Below the pieces are notes generated by a model. It had not been told where the DNA came from. It was given only the letters and a program-made list of their open reading frames with translations, and did no database searches. A program made the position numbers and the translations under genes. 64,000 nucleotides of DNA from WRGT01 sp942493035 (lineage in GTDB: Bacteria; Spirochaetota; UBA4802; UBA5550). Shown in pieces: positions 17,247-26,100 of this stretch. Location: assembly GCA_942493035.1 (NCBI GenBank), contig OW818666.1, positions 248,001 through 312,000 of the forward strand, read 5' to 3'. The first letter of the stretch is position 1. Every line of letters begins with the position of its first letter.

Positions 17247-17611
17247 TGATATTCCTGAACTCTGATTTTTAAATTCTTTATAGCATTTAACGAATGAATT
17301 AGCCCTTCGGCTCCGCTCAGGGAGCGTAATTTAACGCTGGCTGAGCGGAGCCGAAGCCTGAAGTCAGTACTTTTTCAATCGTTAACCGTTTAAGTAATTC
17401 GTTATCTGAAAATAAAATTACATCATAATCCAATTACCGATACAGGTTCATTTTTTTCAAACTATTTATGCGGGATAATACTGAAACAGCAGTTTATTTC
17501 GGGAATCATTAATGGCTTTAAAACGGGATCTTTCTCTGTATCAAATGTGGTGTAGTGAGAAGAAAGATCAGAGTTTTAAGTTAAAAAATAATTCAGACAA
17601 CCGGTTAAGTT
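17247..17611. other. Intergenic region with a family C repeat
   Basis: A 365-bp gap containing the repeat at 17301-17363 and AT-rich sequence. An open frame from 17512 runs antisense into the caspase gene and is not credible. No RNA gene was recognised. Confidence 0.5.
17301..17363. repeat. Family C inverted repeat
   Basis: CCTTCGGCTCCGCTCAGGGAG and CTGAGCGGAGCCGAAGCC face each other across about 16 bp. The right arm is the same as in the copy at 12757-12811. Confidence 0.7.
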
Positions 17612-19255
17612 TTAAAAAAAACCGGCTGCAGCAGAGATTGAAATGGAAAAACCCCGGATGTCGCTGTCTGAAAAAGTATCCTGCTCTATTCCGTTTACAA
17701 ACCTGTATGATACTCCAGCTCCGATCCTTACATATTCTGTAATATTCAGATAGATATTCAATTCCGGCATTACAGTTAAAAAACTGTCTGTTAGTTTTTC
17801 ATCATCTTTTTCTTCATCCATCTCTGAGGGGTTGTAGTATTCTATGCCCCCTCCTCCGATAATAATTCCAGGCGCTATAGTTACTATTCTGTCAGGCCAT
17901 ATAAAATACTCGAAAAGCACTCCTCCGAAACCGAAAGCTGTTGTTGTATCAAGGCCATTGTATGATTTACCAGTAAACTCAGCACGTTCAGTGGGGTAGG
18001 TAAGGCCATAACCGCCGCCTCCGATTGCAAAGGAGTGATTGATTATCCATGCAGCTTTACCGCCTACAAGATTGCATAAATTTCCGTTCATCATTGTGGC
18101 CTGATTGTAGACTCCCAGATAACCTCCGTGATCAATTTTACCCGGAGTGAAAACTACTTTTTTATTCTGTTTAATTTCAGATTTAGTTTCTCCCTTAAAA
18201 ACGGTATCTTCGGCACCGGTCCCTGTCATGTTATTCTGAGCCAGGTGATAATTTTCACCATGCGGAATATCAATCCTTGCTTCAAAAAGTGTGTCGTCAA
18301 TCCTGTTGGATAAAGTATATTTTCCTTCCGGGAGAGCAATCTCCAGTTCTCTTCCGTATGGTTTCTGCAATTCTGCAACAAGTACGTTGTCATTATTTCT
18401 GATATAAATTTTACCAGCTATTTTCTTTTCAATAATGAGTCCCGATGTTTTATGCTTAATGTCGGTAATAACTACATCACCTGTTCCGGTCATCTGTATG
18501 TCGTAGTTAGGATGCTGTGTGCCCCCCATGGTTTTCTCTGTCCTTGAGAGGGTTTCATTGTAGGCATACTGATACGCTTCGTTCAATGTTATTCTTCCAT
18601 CGTGAATCATGTCCGCTGCACCGCGGAGTCCCGATACTAGATAGTATGTGAAGAATGAACCCTTTATCGCATCGGACTCCTGCGATGCTTCATTGACAGA
18701 GCTTGATGTCATGAAAGCGTCACCTTTCATGTTGAATGAAGAATCGAGTATAAACGGAGGCCTGAATTTTCCCCCTTTAATACGTGTAAAAGCTCCCGAT
18801 GAACAGGAGTCGAGTATGGCGATTCTAACATCGGCAGGAATTTTTTTTATGCCGTCTTTCAGTTCTTTATAGAAAATTTTTTCTCTGCCAAGCAGAATGG
18901 CTTCATCATCGGAGTGTCCGGAATAATAGAAGATGAACTCTATCCGTTCATTTTTATTTTTACTTTGATCGATTTCATTCTTAATCTTACTCATAGCTGA
19001 AATAAAATTTCTTCTGTCGGGATTTACAAGCAGTATACCGTCATTGTCAGAGACGCCTCCGATACTTTTCAATACATTCATCATGGTATCGGCATCTGAA
19101 ACAGCGTAGCGTAGAAGCACTCTGTCGGAGCCGCCATTGTTTGCACCTGCTATGAGAGCGAATCTCCGGATGTTTTTAGCCTCTGCTGATTTTGTTATGC
19201 CGGGTATTGCTGTCAGAAGGATGAGCAGAATAACAATACGGTTAAAATTCATCAT
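17612..19255 (-). CDS. Caspase-family (C14) protease fused to an outer-membrane-type barrel
   Basis: 547 aa. Signal peptide 1 to about 24, caspase domain about 28-265 with the dyad in YYSGHSDDEA (H114) and ILDSCSSGAF (C151), a middle region with a PEGA-like strand set, and a barrel-like domain about 375-547 ending in aromatic GFF. The barrel shares blocks (GLTYPT, YNGL, IIGGGG, RIGAGVSYR) with the protein at 20903-21562. An exported metacaspase-like enzyme with its own membrane anchor is unusual; orientation and substrate are unknown. GGAG lies before the double ATG. It is 16 bp downstream of the anti-sigma gene. Confidence 0.75.
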   Translation of the reverse strand: MMNFNRIVILLILLTAIPGITKSAEAKNIRRFALIAGANNGGSDRVLLRYAVSDADTMMNVLKSIGGVSDNDGILLVNPDRRNFISAMSKIKNEIDQSKNKNERIEFIFYYSGHSDDEAILLGREKIFYKELKDGIKKIPADVRIAILDSCSSGAFTRIKGGKFRPPFILDSSFNMKGDAFMTSSSVNEASQESDAIKGSFFTYYLVSGLRGAADMIHDGRITLNEAYQYAYNETLSRTEKTMGGTQHPNYDIQMTGTGDVVITDIKHKTSGLIIEKKIAGKIYIRNNDNVLVAELQKPYGRELEIALPEGKYTLSNRIDDTLFEARIDIPHGENYHLAQNNMTGTGAEDTVFKGETKSEIKQNKKVVFTPGKIDHGGYLGVYNQATMMNGNLCNLVGGKAAWIINHSFAIGGGGYGLTYPTERAEFTGKSYNGLDTTTAFGFGGVLFEYFIWPDRIVTIAPGIIIGGGGIEYYNPSEMDEEKDDEKLTDSFLTVMPELNIYLNITEYVRIGAGVSYRFVNGIEQDTFSDSDIRGFSISISAAAGFF

Positions 19256-19271
19256 TTCAGTTAATCTCCGG

Positions 19272-20165
19272 TTATTCGATTTTCTTTATCACTGCGGAAA
19301 ATTCAATTGAATCTTTTCCGGCATCGATTGATCCATTAAGTGAACTTTCACTATTCATTGCAAGTTTTTTTGCTTTTTCAATTATCTCTGATATATTAAC
19401 CGGTTCAACAGAGAGTATCATTATAAATCTTTCGAAAGATGGTGAATCATCAAGTTCATATGATTTATTAAGAAGAATTTTTTTATTCATTGTAAGTTCA
19501 TTTCCGGATGCCGTACTCTCTGGATAATGAAGTGTTACCGCACCCCGGCCGTCGATAGATATTATGGATCCATATCTGAATTTTCCCATTGCTATATAAC
19601 CAAGCTGTATAATATCGCCTGAATGGGCAGTGTCTGAATTCTTCAGTTCCTCAATCTCTTTCCCTTTCATCCTGTATATAATGAGTTTTGATTCCAGACC
19701 CTTAATCCTTACATCTGTATCGTATCCTTTTATAATATTATCTGTAGTCCGTACTCCGGGTATTATAAAAAAAACTGCGATTACCAGCATTGCTGTTGAA
19801 ACAAGCGACAGAGTATAACGTCTTACTGTTGATGAACTGATCTGAATTAATAATTGTTGTAAAGATGAGATCAGAGAATGAAAAATTCCGGACGCTGCTG
19901 TTTTCATATCCTGCATCTGTATTGATTTATATGATGGTTTTTGAGCTGATTCCACTCTATTCTTTTTTTCTATTACTGCAGAGATTATTGACTCTGCGGG
20001 ATATGCAGAAAGTATATCTTCATCGGATTTTTTAATCATCTCAATTCTATCTGCAAGAGAAGGATTCTCCTGTATAAGGGTGTCAATCTCTCTGCGGAGA
20101 TTTTCCGGCAGTTCATTCAGTAGATACTGTTCTATATATAAATCCGGTATCTGATCAATTTTCAT
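19272..20165 (-). CDS. Membrane anti-sigma factor (putative)
   Basis: 297 aa. The cytoplasmic N-terminal part (about 1-110) resembles anti-sigma domains by charge and the LNELPENLRREIDTLI onset, but it lacks a zinc HxxxCxxC. One membrane segment (about 116-136, TAMLVIAVFFIIPGV) is followed by a periplasmic domain with DUF4384-like features (GDIIQLGYIAM, YGSIISIDGRGAVTLHYP). It overlaps the ECF sigma gene by 11 bases and precedes the caspase-barrel gene by 16 bp. This order supports a signal-transducing anti-sigma role (inference from position and topology). Confidence 0.7.
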   Translation of the reverse strand: MKIDQIPDLYIEQYLLNELPENLRREIDTLIQENPSLADRIEMIKKSDEDILSAYPAESIISAVIEKKNRVESAQKPSYKSIQMQDMKTAASGIFHSLISSLQQLLIQISSSTVRRYTLSLVSTAMLVIAVFFIIPGVRTTDNIIKGYDTDVRIKGLESKLIIYRMKGKEIEELKNSDTAHSGDIIQLGYIAMGKFRYGSIISIDGRGAVTLHYPESTASGNELTMNKKILLNKSYELDDSPSFERFIMILSVEPVNISEIIEKAKKLAMNSESSLNGSIDAGKDSIEFSAVIKKIE

Positions 20166-20646
20166 AAATCTCCTCCTTCAGAAATGAAACTTTTTCTTTC
20201 AGCACTCTCATCCGTTTTCTTATACCTGATACTGAAAGACCGGTCTGGAATGCAGTCTGCTCAAGTGTCATTTTATCAAGATAAAGCATTGTCGCGATCT
20301 CTCTTGTGGAAGCTTTTTCATCTCTGAAGATTGAATCAAGTAGATCATTCGCAGAGATGTTGTCAGCAGGGTCATTGTAATCTGCTATATATTTAAATAT
20401 TTCATCATCAATAGTCTCGGGATGTCTCTGTTCACTCCGGATGACATTAAGACAGATATTTGTTGCAATTCTGTAGAGAAGGCTCGATGGATATGTATCA
20501 TCAATTTTTGCTGAGTTTGTAATCAGATTAACAAAAACATCCTGCATCGCATCGAGGGCCTTCTCTTCATCTCTTAAAATAAATCTGCATCTCCGGAGCA
20601 CCATAGGTCCGTATTTTTTATACAATTCTTCAATGTTTAAAATCAT
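20155..20646 (-). CDS. ECF-family RNA polymerase sigma factor
   Basis: 163 aa with sigma region 2 (about 8-75: EKALDAMQDVFVNLI, LLYRIATNICLNVIR, the -10 recognition helix) and region 4 (about 105-155: LYLDKMTLEQTAFQTGLSVSGIRKRM). It directs polymerase to a small regulon and is normally held by the downstream anti-sigma factor. AGGAAAACAATT precedes the ATG. The three-gene unit is ECF sigma, anti-sigma, caspase-barrel. A GAACC motif upstream (minus strand, around 20712) might be an ECF -35, but the spacing to a -10 is not clear. Confidence 0.9.
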   Translation of the reverse strand: MILNIEELYKKYGPMVLRRCRFILRDEEKALDAMQDVFVNLITNSAKIDDTYPSSLLYRIATNICLNVIRSEQRHPETIDDEIFKYIADYNDPADNISANDLLDSIFRDEKASTREIATMLYLDKMTLEQTAFQTGLSVSGIRKRMRVLKEKVSFLKEEIYEN

Positions 20647-20902
20647 AATTGTTTTCCTGTCTCTTCAAAACGTATAATATAAGTATCGGATTGAAGAAAT
20701 GTTTTCCGGTTCAGGATATTCTCTATCGTAAAAAATAATTATTTCTTAAAATTTCTAAAGTCCGATCCCGAAAATCCCCGTTGCCTGGATCGCAGGGAGC
20801 CCGCTTCGACGAGCTCAGTGCACCGCTGCGGGGCTTACAAAGGGGCTATGGTTCGATTATGCTCACCAATCGCCCCCCTTTGACTCTGAAAATATTGAGT
20901 TA
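20647..20902. other. Regulatory gap upstream of the ECF operon
   Basis: 256 bp between the ECF sigma gene and the end of the stand-alone barrel gene. It holds repeat sequence at 20832-20903 (CTATGGTTCGATTATGCTCACCAA, similar to 36296-36360) and the presumed ECF operon promoter. Confidence 0.45.
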
Positions 20903-20903
20903 T
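20832..20903. repeat. Two-copy repeat, family F
   Basis: Contains CTATGGTTCGATTATGCT followed by CCCCCCTTTGACTCTG. A similar segment at 36296-36360 has CTATGGTTCGACTATGCT and CCCCTTTGATCCTG. Confidence 0.6.
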
Positions 20904-21562
20904 CAGAACCATCCAAACTGAGCCATAACTTTTGCAGATGGACCTCTGAAATCCTTATCTGAAAATTCATCCGAAGTGATTCCCGATACATATCTGTACG
21001 ATGCGCCTGCACCGATTCTGCAGAAACGGGTTATGTTGACAAACACATTTACTTCAGGTTCCACTACAAAGAATTTGTCACCTTTATGATGCTGTTCATC
21101 CTCTTCCATATCCTTTTCATCTTCATAAAAGCTTAAGCCGCCTCCACCTATGACCGCGCCAGCTGAGAAGACTATAAGATCTTTTGGATTGAAATAGTAT
21201 TCAGCCATAAAACCGCCATATCCGAATGCCAGCTTGTCAAGTAATCCGTTGTAATCGCGGCCCGAAATATCCTCTCTGTCCGTCGGGTATGTAAGTCCCA
21301 TTCCTGCAAGACCGATGACCATATTATCATTAATAATGAGACCGCCTCTCCCTCCGACCAGACAGCTGTGAGCATCTCCGATTTTAGAATAACTGGTTGT
21401 TACCGCTCCGTAACCTGAAAAATCCGCACCTTTCAGATCGAGAAGCACCTTAGGGGGGTTATCCTTTTTTTCTGCATCTTTAGCGGTTGTTGTCTCCTGA
21501 GCCATTGCCGATGTAAAGAGCAGTGCTGCAGCAGCAGCGGCGAATATCTTTGAAACTTTCAT
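20903..21562 (-). CDS. Stand-alone paralogue of the caspase-fused barrel
   Basis: 219 aa. Signal peptide 1-21 (SAMA-Q), a Lys/Asp linker, then about 150 residues matching the caspase C-terminus: VGGRGGLIIN, GLTYPT, YNGL, FGYGGFMAEYYF, IGGGG, VNITRFCRIGAGASYR and a terminal FGWF. It is expected in the outer membrane. GGAGG lies six bases before the ATG. It sits just upstream of the ECF sigma operon on the same strand, 256 bp away. It may be a regulon member, or a partner or sensor of the caspase barrel (inference). Confidence 0.7.
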   Translation of the reverse strand: MKVSKIFAAAAAALLFTSAMAQETTTAKDAEKKDNPPKVLLDLKGADFSGYGAVTTSYSKIGDAHSCLVGGRGGLIINDNMVIGLAGMGLTYPTDREDISGRDYNGLLDKLAFGYGGFMAEYYFNPKDLIVFSAGAVIGGGGLSFYEDEKDMEEDEQHHKGDKFFVVEPEVNVFVNITRFCRIGAGASYRYVSGITSDEFSDKDFRGPSAKVMAQFGWF

Positions 21563-21911
21563 TACGATTCCTCCGTTTTGTTATAATATTTAAACACCGG
21601 GGTGGAGAAAATCTGTTACTTACGGAAATTATTTTTGCATAAAAATAATAAATATTCACACTCATCATTTGTAATGGATTATATAAAAAGTTTTAAAAGA
21701 AATCAGTATTTATTCCTTAACTTTTCTAAAGTAAAAAAAGCTCTATTATCCCCGCCGCCGAAGGCGGCGGGGATATATTTTCTATACTAAAAATTATATT
21801 TAGGAATAATAACTGAAAAGAAATAATTATTGTATTTGAATCAAATAAGTTGTTATATTAGAAAGTAATTGAATGCGGATGCTGTTTAATTTCAGTAATA
21901 ACAGGTTTTAA
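21563..21911. other. Divergent intergenic region
   Basis: 349 bp between the barrel gene (minus) and the sensor kinase gene (plus). It contains a perfect GC hairpin (21748-21774) and AT-rich sequence with promoter potential on both sides. No gene is seen. Confidence 0.5.
21748..21774. repeat. Perfect GC hairpin, family A short form
   Basis: ATCCCCGCCGCC, loop GAA, GGCGGCGGGGAT. The same stem with loop TTC occurs at 32566-32592, so it is the same element inverted. Confidence 0.8.
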
Positions 21912-24518
21912 ATGAAAAGATTTCTAATGCTGACTATTGTGATGGTATTATCTCTGAACTGCACGGCTTTTTCAGAACCTCCAGGTAAAAGGGTGCTCTA
22001 CATAAGCTCATATCATCCCGCGTTTCCTACTTTCAGCCGGCAGATTGAAGGGATAAAATCAGTTTTTATAAAATCCGATATTTTATTAGATATAGAATTT
22101 ATGGATACCAAGCGTTTTCCTGCTCCGGAAAATATTAAACTATTTCATGATATGCTCTCGCATAAATTAAAAAAACTGCCGTTGTATGATGCTGTTATTA
22201 CTGCTGATGACGCGGCATTTCTCTATGCGGCAGGTCATGACAGGACTCTTTTTAAAAATATTCCTGTTTTTTTCTGTGGCGTTAATGATATTGAAAAAGC
22301 TGCTTCTGTTGAGAACAGTCCTATGATGCGGGGAGTAGTTGAAGATGTTTCCGTTAGCGAGACTCTTGAGCTGATAAGAAAACTTTTTCCCGGTCGTACT
22401 AAACTCGCAGTAATTGCTGACGACACTCTTTCCGGAAGTTCCGATCTTAAAAAATTTATCTCTGTATCTGAAAAACTCTCTTTCATAATTGAAATTCACT
22501 CACTTAAAGATATGACATTTGAGCAGATGAATTCCAGGATCAGGGAATTAAATTCAGAATACACTATTTTTCTTATTTCTGCATATACCGATAGTACCGG
22601 ATCGACGAAATCTTTCAGTGAAGCATTTTCCGGTATAAGCTCAAACAGTTCTGTTCCGGTATTTCACCTGTGGGAGCATGGAATGGGGAGCGGCATTTTT
22701 GGAGGTAAGCTGGTCAGCCATTATGAGCAGGGGCGTGAAGCTGCATCTATGGTGTTGAGCTATTTTAACGGCACTTCAATGAGTAAAATTAAAAATGTTA
22801 ATAATAGTCCTAACAGGTATAGTTTTGATTACAATCAGATGCAGAGATTCGGTGTTTCTTTAACTCAATTGCCCGAGGGGAGTATAGTCTTAAATAAACC
22901 CCGTTCATTTTATGATAATCATAAAGTTATGATTATCGTTTCAGGAATTATCATCTTTGCGCTTTTGTATATCGTTTTCATATTGTTTATTGAAAGCAGA
23001 AGGCTGCAGACAATGGTTGCAGCCCGTACTACTGAGCTTGCCGAGAGTGAGGAGAGATGGAAGTTTTCACTTGAGGGGGCCGGACAGGTTGTCTGGGACT
23101 GGAATCTTAACAGTAATAAAATATTTATATCTCGTAAATGGAATGAAGCGCTTGGCCTGGACAATGAAGAGACTCTAACCGATATTGAAGAATGGTTTAG
23201 CGATATCCACGAGGATGACCGTGCCAATATGCGGTCTATCATGAACAAACATCTGACTGGAGAGAAATCTCTTTATGAAAATTTTCACAGGATCAGGGCA
23301 AAGGATGGAGCTTACAGATGGGTTCTGTCCCGCGGAAAGGTTATAGAAAGAACTCCCGAAGGGAGACCGTTGCGTGTGATTGGAACTGCAACGGATGTAA
23401 CCGAGCTGAAGCAGATTGAAGATGAAGTGAGTAAATCCAGGCACATGCTTCAGATGGTTTTAGATACAATTCCTATAGGTGTATTCTGGAAAGATAGAGA
23501 CCTGACGTATCTTGGGTGTAATAATTCTTTTGCAAGGCTTATTGGAATTGAATCTGCAGAGAGTATTGTGGGCAAAAAAGATACAGAAGTGTTCGATTCT
23601 GAAATAGCACATATGTATAATGAAACTGACCGGGAGATACTCAATACCGGCCGTCCTAAACTTAATTATGAAGATCATCACGCACTCCCCACTGGAAAGA
23701 TTCGAATATTAAGAAAATCAAAAGTTCCTCTTACCGGGAATAACGGGGAAATAATCGGTGTTCTCGGGACGTATGAGGATGTAACTGTACAGAAGAACCT
23801 CAGGGAGGAGACATTCAGAATACAGAAGCTTGAATCAGTTGGTATACTTGCTTCAGGTATAGCTCATGATTTTAACAATCTTCTTATGGCTATATCGGGC
23901 TCTCTTTCTGTTCTACGTATTTCAGGGGAGCTTGGCGAAAAAAGTCTTCACTGGATTGATAATGCCGAGAAATCATGTTTTGCTGCTACAGAGCTGACAA
24001 CACGCCTCATTACTTTTTCGCGAGGAGGGGCTCCTGTGCTTCAGGAGGAGAATATCGCTGAAGTGATTAATGAGGCTGTAGAGTCCGGACGCACCGCTGC
24101 TGCAGTAACAATTGATTATACCAATGAAAGCCCGGTTACATTTATTAAAATAGATGGAAGACAGATACGCCAGGTCATTATCAATCTTATTGAAAATGCA
24201 AAAGAAGCAATGCGCAATACCGGTTCAGTTAATATTCTGTCAACAGAAGTTGTTTTGGAAACACAGAATAGACTGGAACTTAAACCGGGGAGATATCTGA
24301 TGGTATCTGTAAAGGATACCGGTCCAGGAATTCCTGAAAATATAATAAGTAAAATATTTGATCCGTATTTCAGTACAAAAGAGATGGGTCCGCATAAGGG
24401 GCAGGGACTGGGACTGGCAATCAGTCATTCAATTGTTTCTCAGCATGGCGGAAAAATTACTGTAAGTTCAGTTCCCGGGAAGGGGGCTCTTTTTATAATA
24501 TACATTCCGTTCAGCTGA
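21912..24518 (+). CDS. Membrane sensor histidine kinase with ABC-type periplasmic sensor and two PAS domains
   Basis: 868 aa. Signal (1 to about 20), periplasmic binding-protein-like domain (about 25-310, VLYISSYHPAFPTFSRQIEG, as in ABC_sub_bind sensors), membrane segment about 338-360, two PAS domains (about 378-500 and 510-635, each closed by an LGTYEDVTVQKN-like PAC end), then HisKA with the phospho-His in GIAHDFNN (about 650) and HATPase_c (NLIENAKEAM, DTGPGIPENI, GQGLGLAIS). There is no receiver domain, so it must pass phosphate to an unlinked regulator. It is monocistronic. The ligand of the sensor is unknown. Confidence 0.85.
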   Translation: MKRFLMLTIVMVLSLNCTAFSEPPGKRVLYISSYHPAFPTFSRQIEGIKSVFIKSDILLDIEFMDTKRFPAPENIKLFHDMLSHKLKKLPLYDAVITADDAAFLYAAGHDRTLFKNIPVFFCGVNDIEKAASVENSPMMRGVVEDVSVSETLELIRKLFPGRTKLAVIADDTLSGSSDLKKFISVSEKLSFIIEIHSLKDMTFEQMNSRIRELNSEYTIFLISAYTDSTGSTKSFSEAFSGISSNSSVPVFHLWEHGMGSGIFGGKLVSHYEQGREAASMVLSYFNGTSMSKIKNVNNSPNRYSFDYNQMQRFGVSLTQLPEGSIVLNKPRSFYDNHKVMIIVSGIIIFALLYIVFILFIESRRLQTMVAARTTELAESEERWKFSLEGAGQVVWDWNLNSNKIFISRKWNEALGLDNEETLTDIEEWFSDIHEDDRANMRSIMNKHLTGEKSLYENFHRIRAKDGAYRWVLSRGKVIERTPEGRPLRVIGTATDVTELKQIEDEVSKSRHMLQMVLDTIPIGVFWKDRDLTYLGCNNSFARLIGIESAESIVGKKDTEVFDSEIAHMYNETDREILNTGRPKLNYEDHHALPTGKIRILRKSKVPLTGNNGEIIGVLGTYEDVTVQKNLREETFRIQKLESVGILASGIAHDFNNLLMAISGSLSVLRISGELGEKSLHWIDNAEKSCFAATELTTRLITFSRGGAPVLQEENIAEVINEAVESGRTAAAVTIDYTNESPVTFIKIDGRQIRQVIINLIENAKEAMRNTGSVNILSTEVVLETQNRLELKPGRYLMVSVKDTGPGIPENIISKIFDPYFSTKEMGPHKGQGLGLAISHSIVSQHGGKITVSSVPGKGALFIIYIPFS

Positions 24519-24574
24519 TGGCATGTTGTTCGCTGAGTGGAATGTATATTTCATTCAGTTATAGATAAGAAGGG

Positions 24575-24766
24575 TTATCGCCCTTTTTTCAGCTCATTAA
24601 TCATTTCAACCATAATTGCTACATGTCCTGCAAGTAATTCAACTGCTTTTGCCGGATCGTTGATTTTATTGAGGGCAAAATAGTATTCAGTTATGTCTTT
24701 TCTTAACTTACGGTCCAGTTCAATTACAGCGTTTAAGCCTTGCGGCATGTTATTTGGTGTCATCAT
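24575..24766 (-). CDS. Small hypothetical protein
   Basis: 63 aa, helical and charged (VIELDRKLRKDITEYYFALNK, LLAGHVAIMVEMINELKKGR). An AAAGAGACC segment lies upstream of the double Met start. No family recognised. It is on the opposite strand to the kinase and its length is modest, so coding status is moderate. Confidence 0.45.
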   Translation of the reverse strand: MMTPNNMPQGLNAVIELDRKLRKDITEYYFALNKINDPAKAVELLAGHVAIMVEMINELKKGR

Positions 24767-24914
24767 ATCGGTCTCTTTAGATTGGTATTATTTTAAGTTT
24801 AAATGATGTTTTTTCACTCTTTTCTGTCAATGAATATATATCCGGTTAGGTTTTCCCTGCAGGGTAACGATTTATTTTTTTTTGGAAAGCTCCATGCGTT
24901 GCTCCCGTAATTCA

Positions 24915-24949
24915 CCATCTTCAGGTATGCGATGTATACCTGAAGATGG
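24915..24949. other. Perfect 14-bp inverted repeat
   Basis: CCATCTTCAGGTAT, loop GCGATGT, ATACCTGAAGATGG. It lies between the small protein gene and the end of the CsgG-like gene. No T-run follows on either strand, so its role (RNA structure or binding site) is open. Confidence 0.6.
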
Positions 24950-25037
24950 AAATAATACACAGTTTTCATCGATGATTCTATAAAAAAAACTCCCCTTTAA
25001 CCGGAAGCTTTTTTCGCTGTTAGAAGCTTTTGAAAGA

Positions 25038-25883
25038 TTATTTAAGTCTATTTCTTTTACCTAGTTTTTCTCTTTTATTGTTTTTCTTGTCTTTTAATAA
25101 TTCTATCAGGTTTGCTCTTGATTCACGTATACGCTTGTCAAATCCGGGATTTTCGTTTCTAAATTCTGCCAGTCTCTTTCTTCTTTTTCCAAATCTCTGA
25201 TTTTTTTTATTATCTTTTTCTGTAATTCGATGCTTGAGCTTGTTCATGGCCATTGGAAAACTCTCATTTAGCTCAGATTCCTCCTGGCTGTTTGCGGTGA
25301 GATAGAGATAGAACATGGGATTTTTTTTGTATATAGGACGAAGACTTCTTTCAAATTCATATGAAATAAATTTTTTCTTCGACTCGGGAGACTTAAAATC
25401 ATCATTATTTATTTTTGTTTTTCCGCCGCTCACTTCAAGTGTTGCACCTATAACCTCTCCGGTTGCTGCATCAATGATTCGCACCTGTAGAGATTCCGAT
25501 CCTGAAATACCGAAAATCAGTGCATCAGCTCCTATCATCTTTCCGGTCTCAGCTGCAGTTTCAGGGTCAACAAGTCCGGTAAGACCCTTTTCCTGTTCGT
25601 CTATTATTTCGGGAACTCTTTCCGGGTCTATTACTTTAAACTCTTTTTTATCAAGTATCAAAGCCATTATTTTTGTTGAATATCCTTTCGTTTCAGGTGA
25701 GGTGTCTCCTGCGTCATCCGTGAAGTTGTAAACAGCGAGACGAGTTTTTTTACCCTCACGGGCTTTCGTGCATATATACTCTACAGCGTTTGACGTAAGA
25801 TCAGACTCTGCTGATATCGCAGGGACAGAATTTAAAAATGTAAATACTGCAAGTACCGTCAAAAATAATATTTTTTTAATCAT
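25038..25883 (-). CDS. CsgG-like secreted protein with basic tail
   Basis: 281 aa. Signal peptide to about residue 25, then a CsgG/FlgO-type fold about 45-165 (TRLAVYNFTDDAGD, FKVIDPERVPEIIDEQ, GKMIGADALIFG, VRIIDAATGEVIGATLEV). The last about 65 residues are highly basic and charged (KKNQRFGKRRKRL, NKREKLGKRNRLK). That tail may bind nucleic acid, lipid A or acidic polymers, but this is only a guess. GGAG precedes the ATG. A shorter lipoprotein relative is at 15353; no operon partner is seen. Confidence 0.65.
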   Translation of the reverse strand: MIKKILFLTVLAVFTFLNSVPAISAESDLTSNAVEYICTKAREGKKTRLAVYNFTDDAGDTSPETKGYSTKIMALILDKKEFKVIDPERVPEIIDEQEKGLTGLVDPETAAETGKMIGADALIFGISGSESLQVRIIDAATGEVIGATLEVSGGKTKINNDDFKSPESKKKFISYEFERSLRPIYKKNPMFYLYLTANSQEESELNESFPMAMNKLKHRITEKDNKKNQRFGKRRKRLAEFRNENPGFDKRIRESRANLIELLKDKKNNKREKLGKRNRLK

Positions 25884-26065
25884 ATTTTTACTCCAGAGTT
25901 CTAATTTTATATATTGCTAAGACGTTGCAATACAATAGTTATATATTGTTGTAGTAAATGATTAGAAGAATTAATTGGGGTCAAGTAAATATTATAATCC
26001 GGGAGAATTTTCCCGGGAAGTATTACGGAGCGATGAGTTAATTACCTCGTGATCGGTTAAAATTA

Positions 26066-26090
26066 TTCCGGCATCGAGATGATGCCGGAA
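26066..26090 (-). terminator. Terminator of the tolC operon
   Basis: Stem TTCCGGCATC/GATGCCGGAA (loop GAGAT), 11 bp past the TolC stop on the minus strand, followed there by TAATTTTAA. The T-run is weak. Confidence 0.6.
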
Positions 26091-26100
26091 TAAAAAAGCA

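Noticed and set aside
17512..17742. Plus-strand frame crossing the caspase gene end
   Set aside because: The translation is basic and low in complexity, antisense to the caspase-barrel gene and without a ribosome site.
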